Shown: piece by piece, positions 8,600 to 17,461 of the stretch
How positions within the stretch are numbered: position 1 is the stretch's first letter
How the letters are laid out: each line of letters starts with the position of its first letter
NCBI GenBank assembly: GCA_046329435.1
Contig: JAXLUR010000001.1
Coordinates: 434,001-498,000 of the forward strand
DNA from: M3007 sp046329435
Lineage (GTDB): Bacteria; Bacteroidota; Bacteroidia; Chitinophagales; Saprospiraceae
Direction of reading: 5' to 3'
Length of the DNA stretch: 64,000 nt
Notes under the pieces: model-generated
Told to the model about the DNA's origin: nothing
What the model saw: the letters and a program-made list of their open reading frames with translations, nothing else
Database searches by the model: none
Translations under genes and position numbers: made by a program

Positions 8600-9481
8600 A
8601 TGAAAGCTTACGTATTCCCCGGACAAGGATCGCAGTTTGAAGGTATGGGCAAGGAGCTGTACGAATCCAATGCCCAGGCCCGTGAATTACTGGAACAGGC
8701 CAATGATATACTGGGCTGGCGCATTACCGATGTTATGTTTGAAGGCACGAAAGAAGACCTTACCCAGACCAGGGTCACCCAGCCGGCCGTATTCCTCGAA
8801 AGTATCGTACGCGCCCGCATTGCCGGCGACGCCTTCCGCCCCGACGCTGTTGCGGGCCATTCCCTCGGGGAATTCACCGCACTGGCCGCCGCAGGTGCGC
8901 TGGCTTTTGAAGACGCCCTCCGCCTCGTCAGTCAACGCGCATTCGCCATGCAAAAAGCCTGTGAACTGACCGACAGCACCATGGCGGCGGTGCTGGGCAT
9001 GGACGATGCGGTCGTGGAAGAAATCTGCGCGGGCATCACCGAAGAGATCGTGGTGCCGGCCAACTACAACTCGCCCGGCCAACTGGTCATTTCGGGCTCC
9101 AAAAAAGGTATCGAACTGGCCGTTGCCAAATTGCAGGAAGCCGGCGCCCGGCGTGTCGTGGTATTGGCCGTCGGCGGCGCATTCCACTCGCCCCTGATGC
9201 AGCCTGCGCAGGACGAACTGGCTGCCGCCATCAATGCCACCCGATTCGAACGGCCCAGCTGCCCGGTTTATCAGAACGTACATGCCAAAGCCGTCAGCGA
9301 CCCGGAAGAAATCCGCCGCAACCTTGTCGCCCAGCTGACATCGCCCGTGCGCTGGACGCAAACCGTCGAAAACATGATTGCCGACGGCGTCACGGAATTT
9401 ATCGAAGTGGGCGGCTCGGGCGCAGTTCTGCGGGGAATGATCCGCAAAATCAACAAGGAAATTGCGACAGAAGCGTTATGA
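8600..9481 (+). CDS. fabD: Malonyl-CoA:ACP transacylase
   Basis: The 293-residue product loads malonyl groups from CoA onto acyl carrier protein for fatty-acid synthesis in the cytoplasm. It begins MKAYVFPGQGSQFEGMGKEL with the oxyanion-loop GQGSQ. The nucleophile Ser88 lies in GHSLGEF and the catalytic His in GGAFHSPLMQPA; TRVTQPAVF is the conserved Gln segment. The ATG at 8600 is preferred over an in-frame TTG at 8567 because conserved sequence begins exactly there. Other fab genes are absent, so this is a dispersed fatty-acid gene, as is common in Bacteroidota. Confidence 0.96.
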   Translation: MKAYVFPGQGSQFEGMGKELYESNAQARELLEQANDILGWRITDVMFEGTKEDLTQTRVTQPAVFLESIVRARIAGDAFRPDAVAGHSLGEFTALAAAGALAFEDALRLVSQRAFAMQKACELTDSTMAAVLGMDDAVVEEICAGITEEIVVPANYNSPGQLVISGSKKGIELAVAKLQEAGARRVVVLAVGGAFHSPLMQPAQDELAAAINATRFERPSCPVYQNVHAKAVSDPEEIRRNLVAQLTSPVRWTQTVENMIADGVTEFIEVGGSGAVLRGMIRKINKEIATEAL

Positions 9482-9558
9482 TTGCAGCGGACTTTTATCG
9501 TCCGGTCATACCTTCAACTAACAACCTGTTTTCGTGTCATTTACGATAATCCCGCACC

Positions 9559-10119
9559 ATGGCAGCCCAGGAAGAAGTCAAGAGCGGTCAGGTTTTGCTG
9601 GCCGAACCTTTTATGCAGGACCCCTATTTCAGGCGGTCGGTCGTTTTGTTGTGTGAACACCACGATGAGGGTAGTATCGGTTTTATTTTGAATAAAAGCA
9701 TCGATATGCCCCTGAACGACCTGATGTCGGAATTTCCGAAATTCGATGCGGAAGTCTTTTACGGCGGTCCTGTACAGACGGATACGCTTCATTACGTGCA
9801 CAACATCGGCGAGCTGCTGGACGACAGCGTGAAAGTCGCGGATGGTGTGTGGTGGGGCGGCGATTTCGACAAACTGAAGTTCCTGATCACCTCGGGTCTG
9901 ATCGAACCGCCCAACATCCGCTTTTTCGTCGGCTACTCCGGCTGGTCGTCGGGCCAGTTGTCCGAAGAACTGGGCTATGGCTCCTGGGTGCAGGCTGATA
10001 TGGACGCCAATTACCTTTTCAAAATCCAGCCGGACAAGCTTTGGAGCCAGGTCATGTATAATAAAGGCAACCTGTATGAAGTGATTGCCGACCTGCCCGA
10101 GCATATGAGCTGGAATTAG
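9559..10119 (+). CDS. YqgE/AlgH family protein
   Basis: The 186-residue product matches the YqgE/AlgH (UPF0301) family in length and order of motifs: SGQVLLAEPFMQDPYFRRSV, EGSIGFILNKS, VFYGGPVQTDTLHYVH and FFVGYSGWSSGQL. Members are cytoplasmic and have been linked to transcriptional regulation (AlgH in Pseudomonas), but the biochemical activity is unclear. The ATG chosen starts nine residues before the first conserved block. It follows fabD by 77 bases on the same strand and converges with the glycosidase gene 12 bases away. Confidence 0.92.
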   Translation: MAAQEEVKSGQVLLAEPFMQDPYFRRSVVLLCEHHDEGSIGFILNKSIDMPLNDLMSEFPKFDAEVFYGGPVQTDTLHYVHNIGELLDDSVKVADGVWWGGDFDKLKFLITSGLIEPPNIRFFVGYSGWSSGQLSEELGYGSWVQADMDANYLFKIQPDKLWSQVMYNKGNLYEVIADLPEHMSWN

Positions 10120-10131
10120 GACAAACGCCAT

Positions 10132-11883
10132 CTACGCTTCCGCATCCTGCGGAAAAACAATACGGGTTTCAAACGGCCGGAGTGACATCCGGCCGTTTGT
10201 TATGGGCACGGACACTGCTCTTGCATTCAGATTGACCAACGCGTAGCGGGTTGCTCCATCCAGTTCGAAGACAATCCGGAAAACATCCTGCAACAATTCC
10301 GCGACTTGTACGACACGCGCTTCGGCCAGCAGCAAAGCCGCTTGCACTTCGCTTTTTTGTTCTTCTGAATAGGCCGACAAATCGTCGGAAGTAAAAAGCA
10401 AAGCGCCCAGCAAGGCATTGATAATCAGCACTGTGTGTTGTTGATCGGCGCCAAGTTGTTGATGGTCGTTGCGCAGTATAAAGACGTCGGGGTCGTTGCC
10501 GAAAGCCCGGCGTTGTAATTGCCAGCGGTGCAGTGTTGACCGGAGCGACGCCACAGTACTTACCCGTTCGCGGTGCCGCAACCAGGCCAAAAGCCTGTGT
10601 TCCCACGACAGGTGAATGTCGCCGCCGATCCGGCAGTATTCCGATATGCCGAAGGCGGTTCCCAAAGGCGCTCCGCAGGCCAGCATAGCGGAGTTGCCCA
10701 ACTGCCGCCGCAAAAATTCCATGGCATCCGCCATGACCTGCCCGCGGGTTTTGCCTTTTGGCGGCGCAAGGCAGGCGGCAAACAGAAAATCAAGTTTAAA
10801 CAACTCATAGCCCCATTTATCCCTGGCCATGTGAAATACGCCGCTCAGATATTCCTGCACCCTGGGGTGATAAATATCGAGCGCATAAAACCAGCCTCCC
10901 CACAGGGGATTCCAGCCTGCGCGCAGGGGGCGGCCGCGTCGGTCTTTGAGCAACCAGTCGGGGTGTTGAGTAGCCAGTTCGGAGTGCCTGGAGGCCACAA
11001 ACGGCGCAAGCCACAATCCGGCCTGCAGGCCCTTGTTCCTGATTTCGGCGGCCAGACGATACATGCCTCCCGAAAACCCGTTGCTGACTGAGAGCCAGTC
11101 CCCGACTGACTTTTGCCACCCGTCGTCGATCTGGAAGTATTGAAAAGGAAGACCAGAGGCGGCCACTGCGTTCAAATCCGACAAAATGCCCTGCTCGGAA
11201 ATCTTGTTAAAATGCCTGTACCAGCTCGTCCAGCCCAAAATGCCGCGTTTTTTGGGCGGAGTAATGGCGTGGTAGGGCGCATTTTCCATAAACATGGTAA
11301 AATACCGGTCGTAGAGTTCCTTTTCACTCCCCTCTCCTATCCAGACGTCGAGCCCTGGAAATGAATGCGTCAGGTGAAGCCCGGCGAGGTCTTTGCGCAC
11401 GGTCAGGACGGCGTTGTGGTGGTCGTAGAGCCAAAGTGTAAATCCCGTGTGTTCGTTGAGCGAGCCCATGAGGAGGCATTGCCCGGCTTCCGTCAGGGTG
11501 CTATACGTCCAGGAATGCAGATAGCCCTGTCCACGCGGAATGCCGTCGATATATTCATCGCCGTAAAAACCCATTCTTTTTCGGGCCAGAAAGCGCAGAC
11601 GAGGGATTTTCTCGTGGGGATGGAAACTTCGCGTTTCGCTCCACGACTGAAACCCGTTGGCCAGAAACCGGGCGGTCGGCCCCGTTTGAAGGGAGAACTG
11701 CAGTTCGAGGCTGCGCAGGTCGAGGTCTTGTTTGGGGTGGAGAAAAACGGTGTAGCGCTCGCCATATCGCTCCGTATTTTGCTGAAAATCAACATGTAAC
11801 TCCGGAAAAGAGTTGCTTTTGCCGGGTTGAAGATGGTAGGATTTGCCGTTCGTTTCGAGAATAGCCTGGCGCAGGTGCAGCAT
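10132..11883 (-). CDS. Alpha-galactosidase, GH36/melibiase family
   Basis: The 583-residue product has an N-terminal beta-sandwich (about 1-200) and a catalytic TIM barrel (about 210-520). The barrel begins GILGWTSWYRHFNKISE and carries FQIDDGWQ (Asp253, Asp254), the nucleophile segment KLDFLFA (Asp365) and the acid/base segment RIGGDIH (Asp422), which are the hallmarks of clan GH-D. GH36 enzymes hydrolyse terminal alpha-galactosides such as raffinose-family sugars. There is no signal peptide, so it is predicted to be cytoplasmic and to act on imported oligosaccharides. Exact substrate is uncertain because related clan members also process alpha-N-acetylgalactosaminides. No sugar transporter is adjacent. 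Confidence 0.85.
   Translation of the reverse strand: MLHLRQAILETNGKSYHLQPGKSNSFPELHVDFQQNTERYGERYTVFLHPKQDLDLRSLELQFSLQTGPTARFLANGFQSWSETRSFHPHEKIPRLRFLARKRMGFYGDEYIDGIPRGQGYLHSWTYSTLTEAGQCLLMGSLNEHTGFTLWLYDHHNAVLTVRKDLAGLHLTHSFPGLDVWIGEGSEKELYDRYFTMFMENAPYHAITPPKKRGILGWTSWYRHFNKISEQGILSDLNAVAASGLPFQYFQIDDGWQKSVGDWLSVSNGFSGGMYRLAAEIRNKGLQAGLWLAPFVASRHSELATQHPDWLLKDRRGRPLRAGWNPLWGGWFYALDIYHPRVQEYLSGVFHMARDKWGYELFKLDFLFAACLAPPKGKTRGQVMADAMEFLRRQLGNSAMLACGAPLGTAFGISEYCRIGGDIHLSWEHRLLAWLRHRERVSTVASLRSTLHRWQLQRRAFGNDPDVFILRNDHQQLGADQQHTVLIINALLGALLFTSDDLSAYSEEQKSEVQAALLLAEARVVQVAELLQDVFRIVFELDGATRYALVNLNARAVSVPITNGRMSLRPFETRIVFPQDAEA
10170..10199. terminator. Hairpin in the 3' end of the glycosidase gene
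   Basis: An 11-bp perfect inverted repeat (CAAACGGCCGG and its complement) has an eight-base loop. It lies 50 bases after the YqgE/AlgH stop but inside the coding end of the convergent glycosidase. It may end the fabD-side transcript, though only a short T stretch follows. Confidence 0.45.
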
Positions 11884-12016
11884 GGCGTGGCTGGAATATT
11901 TTGGCTGGCAAGTTAGTGTGCATTTGTCTTAAGACGACACGGGCAGAACGGAAACACATGCAGCGCTATGAAAACTGTGCTGAAAAACTACCTTTGCCCG
12001 GCTTTTTGACACTGCT

Positions 12017-13267
12017 GTGAAATCTTCTTCCGAACGTCTTCATCCGCTGCTGGTTCGCACTGTAGCCCAGGCGCTGCAAGCCATTTTCCGCGGCAACCGC
12101 CACGCCGACAAAGTAATTGAAAATGCCCTCCGGCAAAATCCCAAGGCAGGCAGCCGCGACCGGGCATTTATCGCCGAAACGACTTACGAAATCGTTCGAT
12201 ACTATCGGCTTTACACCGAAATCCTGGGCATGACACCCAATGCAGAAGCCGAGTTCTGGCTGCTGTGCGGCGTCCATTTTCTGGTCAAGGAAAATCCCTT
12301 GCCATTGCCCAACTGGATCGAGTTCAAATCACTCAATCCGCCGTTTATTCTTAAAAAAGCGGCCGAACTCCGCAACATTCGCAAATTCAGGGAAAGCATT
12401 CCCGACTGGCTCGACGAACTGGGCGAAGTCGAACTGGGCGACAAATGGGACGAGACCCTCTCCTGGCTCAACCGCCCGGCTTCGGTCGTGCTGCGCGTTA
12501 ATCGCCTCAAAACCGACCGCCTGACCCTGCGACAGGCGCTGCGCTCCGAGGGCATCGAAACCGAACCCTACGGCGAAGACAGCGACGCCCTCGTGCTTCA
12601 ACGCCGTCAGAATGTCTTTCAAACCAAAGCTTTTCAGGACGGCTGGTTCGAGGTGCAGGATTACAGCAGCCAGCAAGTGGCGCCCATACTTGCACCCTGG
12701 CCCGGCCAGCGCGTCGTCGATGCCTGTGCGGGCGGCGGCGGCAAATCGCTCCATCTGGCAGCGCTGATGCAAAATCGCGGCACCCTGATCGCCCTCGACA
12801 CCCTGGGCTGGAAACTGGAAGAACTGCGTACCCGGGCTCGCCGGGCAGGCGTGGCCAACATAGAAACCCGGGTGATCGAAAACAACAAGGTGATTAAAAG
12901 GCTGCACGATTCGGCTGACCGACTGCTGCTCGACGTGCCCTGCAGCGGCCTGGGCGTGCTGCGGCGCAACCCGGACTCCAAATGGAAAATGACGCCTGAC
13001 ACCATCGCCAAACTGCGAATTACCCAGCAGGAAATTCTTCAAACGTACAGCCTCATGCTCAAAAGCGGCGGGCGAATGGTGTATGCAACCTGCAGTATTC
13101 TTCCTTCCGAAAACGAACAGCAGGTCGCCGCTTTTCTCGCCAGCGAAGCGGGGCACGATTTCAGCCTCGTGAAAGACCTGAAAATCCTGCCGCAAGACGA
13201 AGGATTCGATGGTTTTTACATGGCCTTATTGCAGAAAAAACGCAGCGATATGCCCGCAGAAGAATAG
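12017..13267 (+). CDS. RsmB/NOP2/Sun-family RNA (cytosine-C5) methyltransferase
   Basis: The 416-residue product has an N-terminal NusB/RsmB-like helical region (about 1-150) and a Rossmann methyltransferase domain. Motif I is VVDACAGGGGKSLHLA. Motif IV DVPCSGLGVLRRNPD contains Cys309 (product release) and motif VI YATCSILPSENEQ contains Cys359 (catalytic nucleophile forming the covalent adduct). These identify an S-adenosylmethionine-dependent 5-methylcytosine rRNA methyltransferase. The start is a GTG at 12017, 20 bases after a TACCTTTG -7-like element (11989-11996). The target cytosine cannot be assigned because several paralogs exist in this family. Confidence 0.93.
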   Translation: MKSSSERLHPLLVRTVAQALQAIFRGNRHADKVIENALRQNPKAGSRDRAFIAETTYEIVRYYRLYTEILGMTPNAEAEFWLLCGVHFLVKENPLPLPNWIEFKSLNPPFILKKAAELRNIRKFRESIPDWLDELGEVELGDKWDETLSWLNRPASVVLRVNRLKTDRLTLRQALRSEGIETEPYGEDSDALVLQRRQNVFQTKAFQDGWFEVQDYSSQQVAPILAPWPGQRVVDACAGGGGKSLHLAALMQNRGTLIALDTLGWKLEELRTRARRAGVANIETRVIENNKVIKRLHDSADRLLLDVPCSGLGVLRRNPDSKWKMTPDTIAKLRITQQEILQTYSLMLKSGGRMVYATCSILPSENEQQVAAFLASEAGHDFSLVKDLKILPQDEGFDGFYMALLQKKRSDMPAEE

Positions 13268-13307
13268 CAGGCACTAACTTGTACACAGAATCAAATCCAA
13301 CCAGGCT

Positions 13308-13820
13308 ATGACACTCCCTGAACTGCTTCGCGATTACGCCGCCTGCAACCACTGGGCCAATCAACGAATGGTCGACTGGGTTTCGGCTTACGAACCCGAA
13401 CTCATGGACCGCGAACTTCCATCCAGTTTCCCAACCCTGCGCCATACTTTATTGCACATCTGGGATGCCCAGTACCTATGGTACGAAAGGCTGCAAGGCG
13501 CCTCGCCCGCCGTTTTTCCGTCCAAACAGTACGACGGCCTGATCCAGGACGTTTACGAAGGACTCCTGCGTTCGTCGGAAAAACTCACCCAGTTGCTGAT
13601 CGACCTGCCCGATGCATTTTTCGCCGGCACCGTGGTGTACAAAAACGTCGCGGGCAAGGAATTCACCAACCTGGCCGCTGAAATAATCCTGCAGGTACTC
13701 CAGCACAGCGCCTACCACCGCGGGCAGATCGTAACCATGGGCCGCGCGCTGGGCTTCACCGAGCCGCCGCAAACCGACTACATTGCCTTCGTGCGCCTCA
13801 AGTCGGGGTCCGTAAACTGA
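13308..13820 (+). CDS. DinB-family protein
   Basis: The 170-residue product is a four-helix DinB/YfiT-like bundle. Metal-ligand histidines can be placed in RHTLLHIWDAQYLWYERL and in HSAYHRGQIVTMGRALG, the family signature. Many members are metal-dependent thiol (bacillithiol- or mycothiol-type) transferases, but most are uncharacterised. The ATG at 13308 lies 41 bases after the methyltransferase stop, and the downstream sbcD gene has its own promoter. Confidence 0.88.
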   Translation: MTLPELLRDYAACNHWANQRMVDWVSAYEPELMDRELPSSFPTLRHTLLHIWDAQYLWYERLQGASPAVFPSKQYDGLIQDVYEGLLRSSEKLTQLLIDLPDAFFAGTVVYKNVAGKEFTNLAAEIILQVLQHSAYHRGQIVTMGRALGFTEPPQTDYIAFVRLKSGSVN

Positions 13821-13849
13821 GTGCTGCCGGCTGCAAGAAACTGCCCGGC

Positions 13850-13883
13850 TTTGCTTTTGCACCAATCCGGCTTCGTACTTTTG
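13850..13883 (+). promoter_or_regulatory. Bacteroidota-type promoter of sbcDC
   Basis: TACTTTTG (13876-13883) matches the TAnnTTTG -7 box. TTTG copies at 13850-13853 and 13856-13859 give spacers of 22 and 16 bases. The predicted start is about 20-25 bases before the sbcD ATG at 13912. Consensus match only. Confidence 0.5.
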
Positions 13884-13911
13884 ACCGGGCTGCTCCACAG
13901 CTCTCGGAGGT

Positions 13912-15042
13912 ATGAAAATTGTCCATTTTTCAGATACGCACCTGGGCTACCAGGCTTTCGACGTCGTCAATCAACGCGGCATCAACGCCCGCGAACAGGA
14001 TATGTACGACGCCTTCGTGTCGGTCATCGACCGGATTCTCCAAATCCGCCCCGACGTGGTGGTGCACTCCGGCGACTTTTTTCACCGCCCCAGCCCCAGC
14101 AATCGCGCACTCACCCTCGGTCTCGAACAACTCCGCCGCCTGTGCGATGCCAAAATCCCGACCGTGCTGATCGCCGGCAACCACGAAACACCCAAGACAA
14201 TTTATACCAGCCCGATTCTCAGGGCTTTGCGCAGCCTCGACTGCGTTGTGCCGGTATTCAATGAACAATACGAGGTGCATGAATTTGGCGAACTGGCCGT
14301 GCACGGCATTCCGCACATCAACGACGACCGCATCCTCCAGCAGGAACTTGCACGGCTGGCCCCGCTGCCCAATCGATGGAACCTGCTGCTTTTGCATACT
14401 TCTCTGGGTAAAACCTACCTTATGGAAGAGTACGGCGAACAGATTTATCCGCCTGAATTTATCCAAAGCCTCGAAGGTTTTCAGTATGTAGCGCTGGGGC
14501 ACTGGCACAATTTTCAGCAAACAACCGTCGCGGCAAATGCCTGGTACGCCGGCTCGACCGAGCGGATGAGCGAAACGGAGATCGGCGCGGAAAAGGGGTT
14601 CGTTCTGCTGGAAACCCTGCCCAACGGGAAATACGATCTGCAGTTTGAACCAATCAAAACCCGCCCCTGGCTCAAACTCGACCTGCTGCAATGCCAACAC
14701 AAAATAATTGCCGAAATCCGCGAGGAACTGCTGCTGTTCAGGGCTTCCAACCCTACGAACGGGGCAATTCTGAGCCTTAATTTTCTCGATATCAAAGCGG
14801 AGCAGGCGCTGGAACTGTCCAACCTTCACCTGCGCCAGGTTTTTCCCGACAGTTTCCAGATTTTGCCCAAACGACGGATTGTCGCCGAACGGAATTTTGC
14901 CCATCGCATCGAAGCCAGCCAGTTCGACCGCCTCGACGCCGTATTTGCCGATTACATCAGGAGCCGCTATCCCGACGACATCGCACTCGCCGACAAACTG
15001 GTGGAAAAAGCGCGGCACTATTTCCATCCTTTTCAATCCTGA
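13912..15042 (+). CDS. sbcD: Exonuclease SbcCD subunit D (Mre11-like nuclease)
   Basis: The 376-residue product is a calcineurin-like metallophosphoesterase of the SbcD/Mre11 family. It shows motif I FSDTHLGYQAF, motif II HSGDFFHRPSPSN, motif III IAGNHETP and the later HTSLG and YVALGHWHNFQ blocks, which together bind two Mn ions. With SbcC it forms an ATP-dependent complex that opens hairpins and trims DNA ends bound by protein during double-strand-break repair. Its stop is five bases before the sbcC ATG, the usual tightly coupled arrangement. Confidence 0.95.
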   Translation: MKIVHFSDTHLGYQAFDVVNQRGINAREQDMYDAFVSVIDRILQIRPDVVVHSGDFFHRPSPSNRALTLGLEQLRRLCDAKIPTVLIAGNHETPKTIYTSPILRALRSLDCVVPVFNEQYEVHEFGELAVHGIPHINDDRILQQELARLAPLPNRWNLLLLHTSLGKTYLMEEYGEQIYPPEFIQSLEGFQYVALGHWHNFQQTTVAANAWYAGSTERMSETEIGAEKGFVLLETLPNGKYDLQFEPIKTRPWLKLDLLQCQHKIIAEIREELLLFRASNPTNGAILSLNFLDIKAEQALELSNLHLRQVFPDSFQILPKRRIVAERNFAHRIEASQFDRLDAVFADYIRSRYPDDIALADKLVEKARHYFHPFQS

Positions 15043-15047
15043 AAACC

Positions 15048-17450
15048 ATGATAATCAATACTTTGCATCTGGAAAACTTCAAGCAGTACGGCTTGCTGGA
15101 CCTGGAATTCAGGGAGGGCCTGGTCGGTGTCGTGGGGCGCAACGGAGCGGGCAAATCCACCCTGTTCGAGGCGATCATGTACTGCCTTTTCGGCCAGGGA
15201 ATAGAAAAAGAGATGGTTCGTTCGGCATTTGCCGACCCGAAAGCGACAGTTCAACTCAGCCTGAGTTTCACGCTGGGACTCGAACGTTATCTCGTAAAAC
15301 GGGAGTTCAGGGGTAAAATCCTCACGGCAGGGGCCGAATTGTACAAAAATGACGAGCTGATCGCCAAAGGGGTTACGCCCGTAAATGAAGAGGTTGCGAA
15401 ACTGTTGAATATGGAACGCGACGGGTTTCGCCGCTCTGTCTTTTCCGGACAAAAAGAACTGGCAGAGTTGTCGGACGCCACCGGCTCTGAAAGGCAGCGC
15501 ATGGTGCGAAAAATGCTGGGACTCGACAACCTCGACGACATCAAAAAACGAATCAATGAAGACACCCGCGCCTTGCGTCAGCAGATCAGCGGACAAGCGC
15601 AACTGCTTTTAAATGAAGAAATTGTCTCTTCACTTGAAAGCGAAATCAAGGACCTTTCCGCTGAAAAAAAACGAATCGCCGCCGAGATAGAAAGGGAGCA
15701 AAAAAGCCTCGATGAAATAGCGGCCACGCAGCGCAAGGCACATGCCGGTTTTGAGGAGCAGGAGCAGTTGTTCAGAACCTTCAACGAACTGCGCCGCGAA
15801 ATAGACCGCAGCCAGGAACGCCAGTCGAGCCTGCAACAACAAAATACGGAGTTGGCCCGGCGACTTGATCAACTGCAACAATCACGCGCCGAGCTCGAAG
15901 AACGCAGGCCCCTGTTTGTCAATCATCCCGCTGAAAAACAACAACTTGGCCTTCTGGAAGAACTGCGTCAGCGCAAAACCAACCAGGAGGCCAATGCCCG
16001 AATGCTTGCCGATGTGCAGGAGCAAATCGAAGCGCTCGACAGGGAAATTTCAGCGGCGGCAGAGGGGCCGGATCAGGCAGCCATCGAACTCGAAATCGAG
16101 GCGCAACGCCGCTCACTGGCCGAGGTGGGTGCGCAAATCGAGGCGCAGATCGAACAATTCCGCGCCATCGAAAAGGATATCAGCGCCCTGCACGAGCGTG
16201 TCAGGGAACGCGAGTCGAAAATCGCCGACCTGAAAGCCATCGGCAAAGACGGCGCCTGTCCGACCTGCTTCCAGCCGGTTCGCGACGCCTACGAGCAGGT
16301 TTTGCAACACCTAGACTCGGAAATCAGCGGCATCCAAAACAACCAGTTGGCTGTTTTGGAAACACAAAAAGAACAAATACTCCAGGCAGGCAACACCCTC
16401 AGGGCGCAGGAAACATCGCTACGAAGCCAGCTCGAAGCGCTCCGCAAGGCGCAAAGCCGCCGGGAAGAGCACACGAGGCAGCAAAAAATATTTGCCGAAC
16501 AACGCCTGAAACTCGAAGCGCAAGCGACCCGTTACCGGCAAATTCTGCATCAGATCGGTGCGGTGCAGTTCGATGACGAAGCCTATTCCCTGCTCAAACA
16601 AAAGGTGGAAAACCGGGAAGCGCCCTACCTCGAGTTTGTAAAATCGGAGGCTTATCTGAGCAGGGAGTTGCCATCCGTTCAGGCCGCACTGGCTGAAAAC
16701 CAGGCGGCGCAAACCGCAGAACAGGCTGATTATCAGGTCAGATTAACGGCATTGAACGCGATAGGGTTCGATCAGGCGGCCTACGAACAGGCAAGGGCCA
16801 GACTGGCAGGTTTCGACGAGGCCTACGCAAGCCAATCGGCTGTAACTGCCGAATTGGTGCGCAAACAACAGGAACTGGACAACGAAATCGGCCGCCGCCG
16901 CGAGAAAATCAGCAACAATGCACGCATCCGCGACCTGATCGGCGACAAACAGGCCGAAACCGAACTGCTCGACAAACTCTCCCTCTCCCTCGACGGTTTT
17001 CGAAACGAGATTCTTGAAAAAGTCAGCCCTTCCATTTCCCGCGAAGCCAGTTTGCTGTTCAACCGCATCACCAAAGGCAAGTACGAAAACATTCTGGTCG
17101 ATGAAAATTTCGATTTTCAAATCGCCGACGGCGGCGCTTACTACCCCATCCGGCGGTTTTCGGGAGGCGAAATTGACCTGGCCAATTTCTGCCTGCGTAT
17201 CGCAATCACCAAGGCGATCATGGAACTCAGCGGTTCGGCGCAAGGCATTGAATTTTTGGCATTTGATGAAATTTTCGGCAGTCAGGACGAAGAACGCCGC
17301 ATGGAAATCATGCTTGCCCTCAACTTTTTGCAGGAGCAGTTTCGGCAGATCTATATCGTCTCTCATATAGAAAGTTTACGGGATTATTTTCCCAACATCC
17401 TGGAAGTCAAATCCTTACAGGAAGGCGGCAGTACCGCCGTCTGGGTCTAA
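15048..17450 (+). CDS. sbcC: Exonuclease SbcCD subunit C (Rad50-like ATPase)
   Basis: The 800-residue product is an SMC-type ATPase. The Walker A motif GRNGAGKST is at residues 30-38. Two long coiled coils flank a zinc hook at Cys404 and Cys407 (ACPTCFQPV). The C-terminal half carries the ABC signature FSGGEIDLANFCLRIAI, Walker B-type FLAFDEIFGSQDEERR and a His switch in YIVSHIE. SbcC dimerises by its hook and powers the SbcD nuclease. It is shorter than E. coli SbcC (about 1,050) but typical for compact bacterial Rad50-like forms. Translation is probably coupled to sbcD, and an ATPase gene follows after 11 bases. Confidence 0.95.
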   Translation: MIINTLHLENFKQYGLLDLEFREGLVGVVGRNGAGKSTLFEAIMYCLFGQGIEKEMVRSAFADPKATVQLSLSFTLGLERYLVKREFRGKILTAGAELYKNDELIAKGVTPVNEEVAKLLNMERDGFRRSVFSGQKELAELSDATGSERQRMVRKMLGLDNLDDIKKRINEDTRALRQQISGQAQLLLNEEIVSSLESEIKDLSAEKKRIAAEIEREQKSLDEIAATQRKAHAGFEEQEQLFRTFNELRREIDRSQERQSSLQQQNTELARRLDQLQQSRAELEERRPLFVNHPAEKQQLGLLEELRQRKTNQEANARMLADVQEQIEALDREISAAAEGPDQAAIELEIEAQRRSLAEVGAQIEAQIEQFRAIEKDISALHERVRERESKIADLKAIGKDGACPTCFQPVRDAYEQVLQHLDSEISGIQNNQLAVLETQKEQILQAGNTLRAQETSLRSQLEALRKAQSRREEHTRQQKIFAEQRLKLEAQATRYRQILHQIGAVQFDDEAYSLLKQKVENREAPYLEFVKSEAYLSRELPSVQAALAENQAAQTAEQADYQVRLTALNAIGFDQAAYEQARARLAGFDEAYASQSAVTAELVRKQQELDNEIGRRREKISNNARIRDLIGDKQAETELLDKLSLSLDGFRNEILEKVSPSISREASLLFNRITKGKYENILVDENFDFQIADGGAYYPIRRFSGGEIDLANFCLRIAITKAIMELSGSAQGIEFLAFDEIFGSQDEERRMEIMLALNFLQEQFRQIYIVSHIESLRDYFPNILEVKSLQEGGSTAVWV

Positions 17451-17461
17451 TCAAACACGCC

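Noticed and set aside
12329..13195. 288-codon frame on the minus strand opposite the RsmB-like gene.
   Set aside because: The + strand product has both catalytic cysteines and SAM motifs of its family; the opposite frame has none.
14246..14491. Small + strand frames inside sbcD and sbcC.
   Set aside because: They are out-of-frame fragments within strongly supported genes and lack initiation context or domains.
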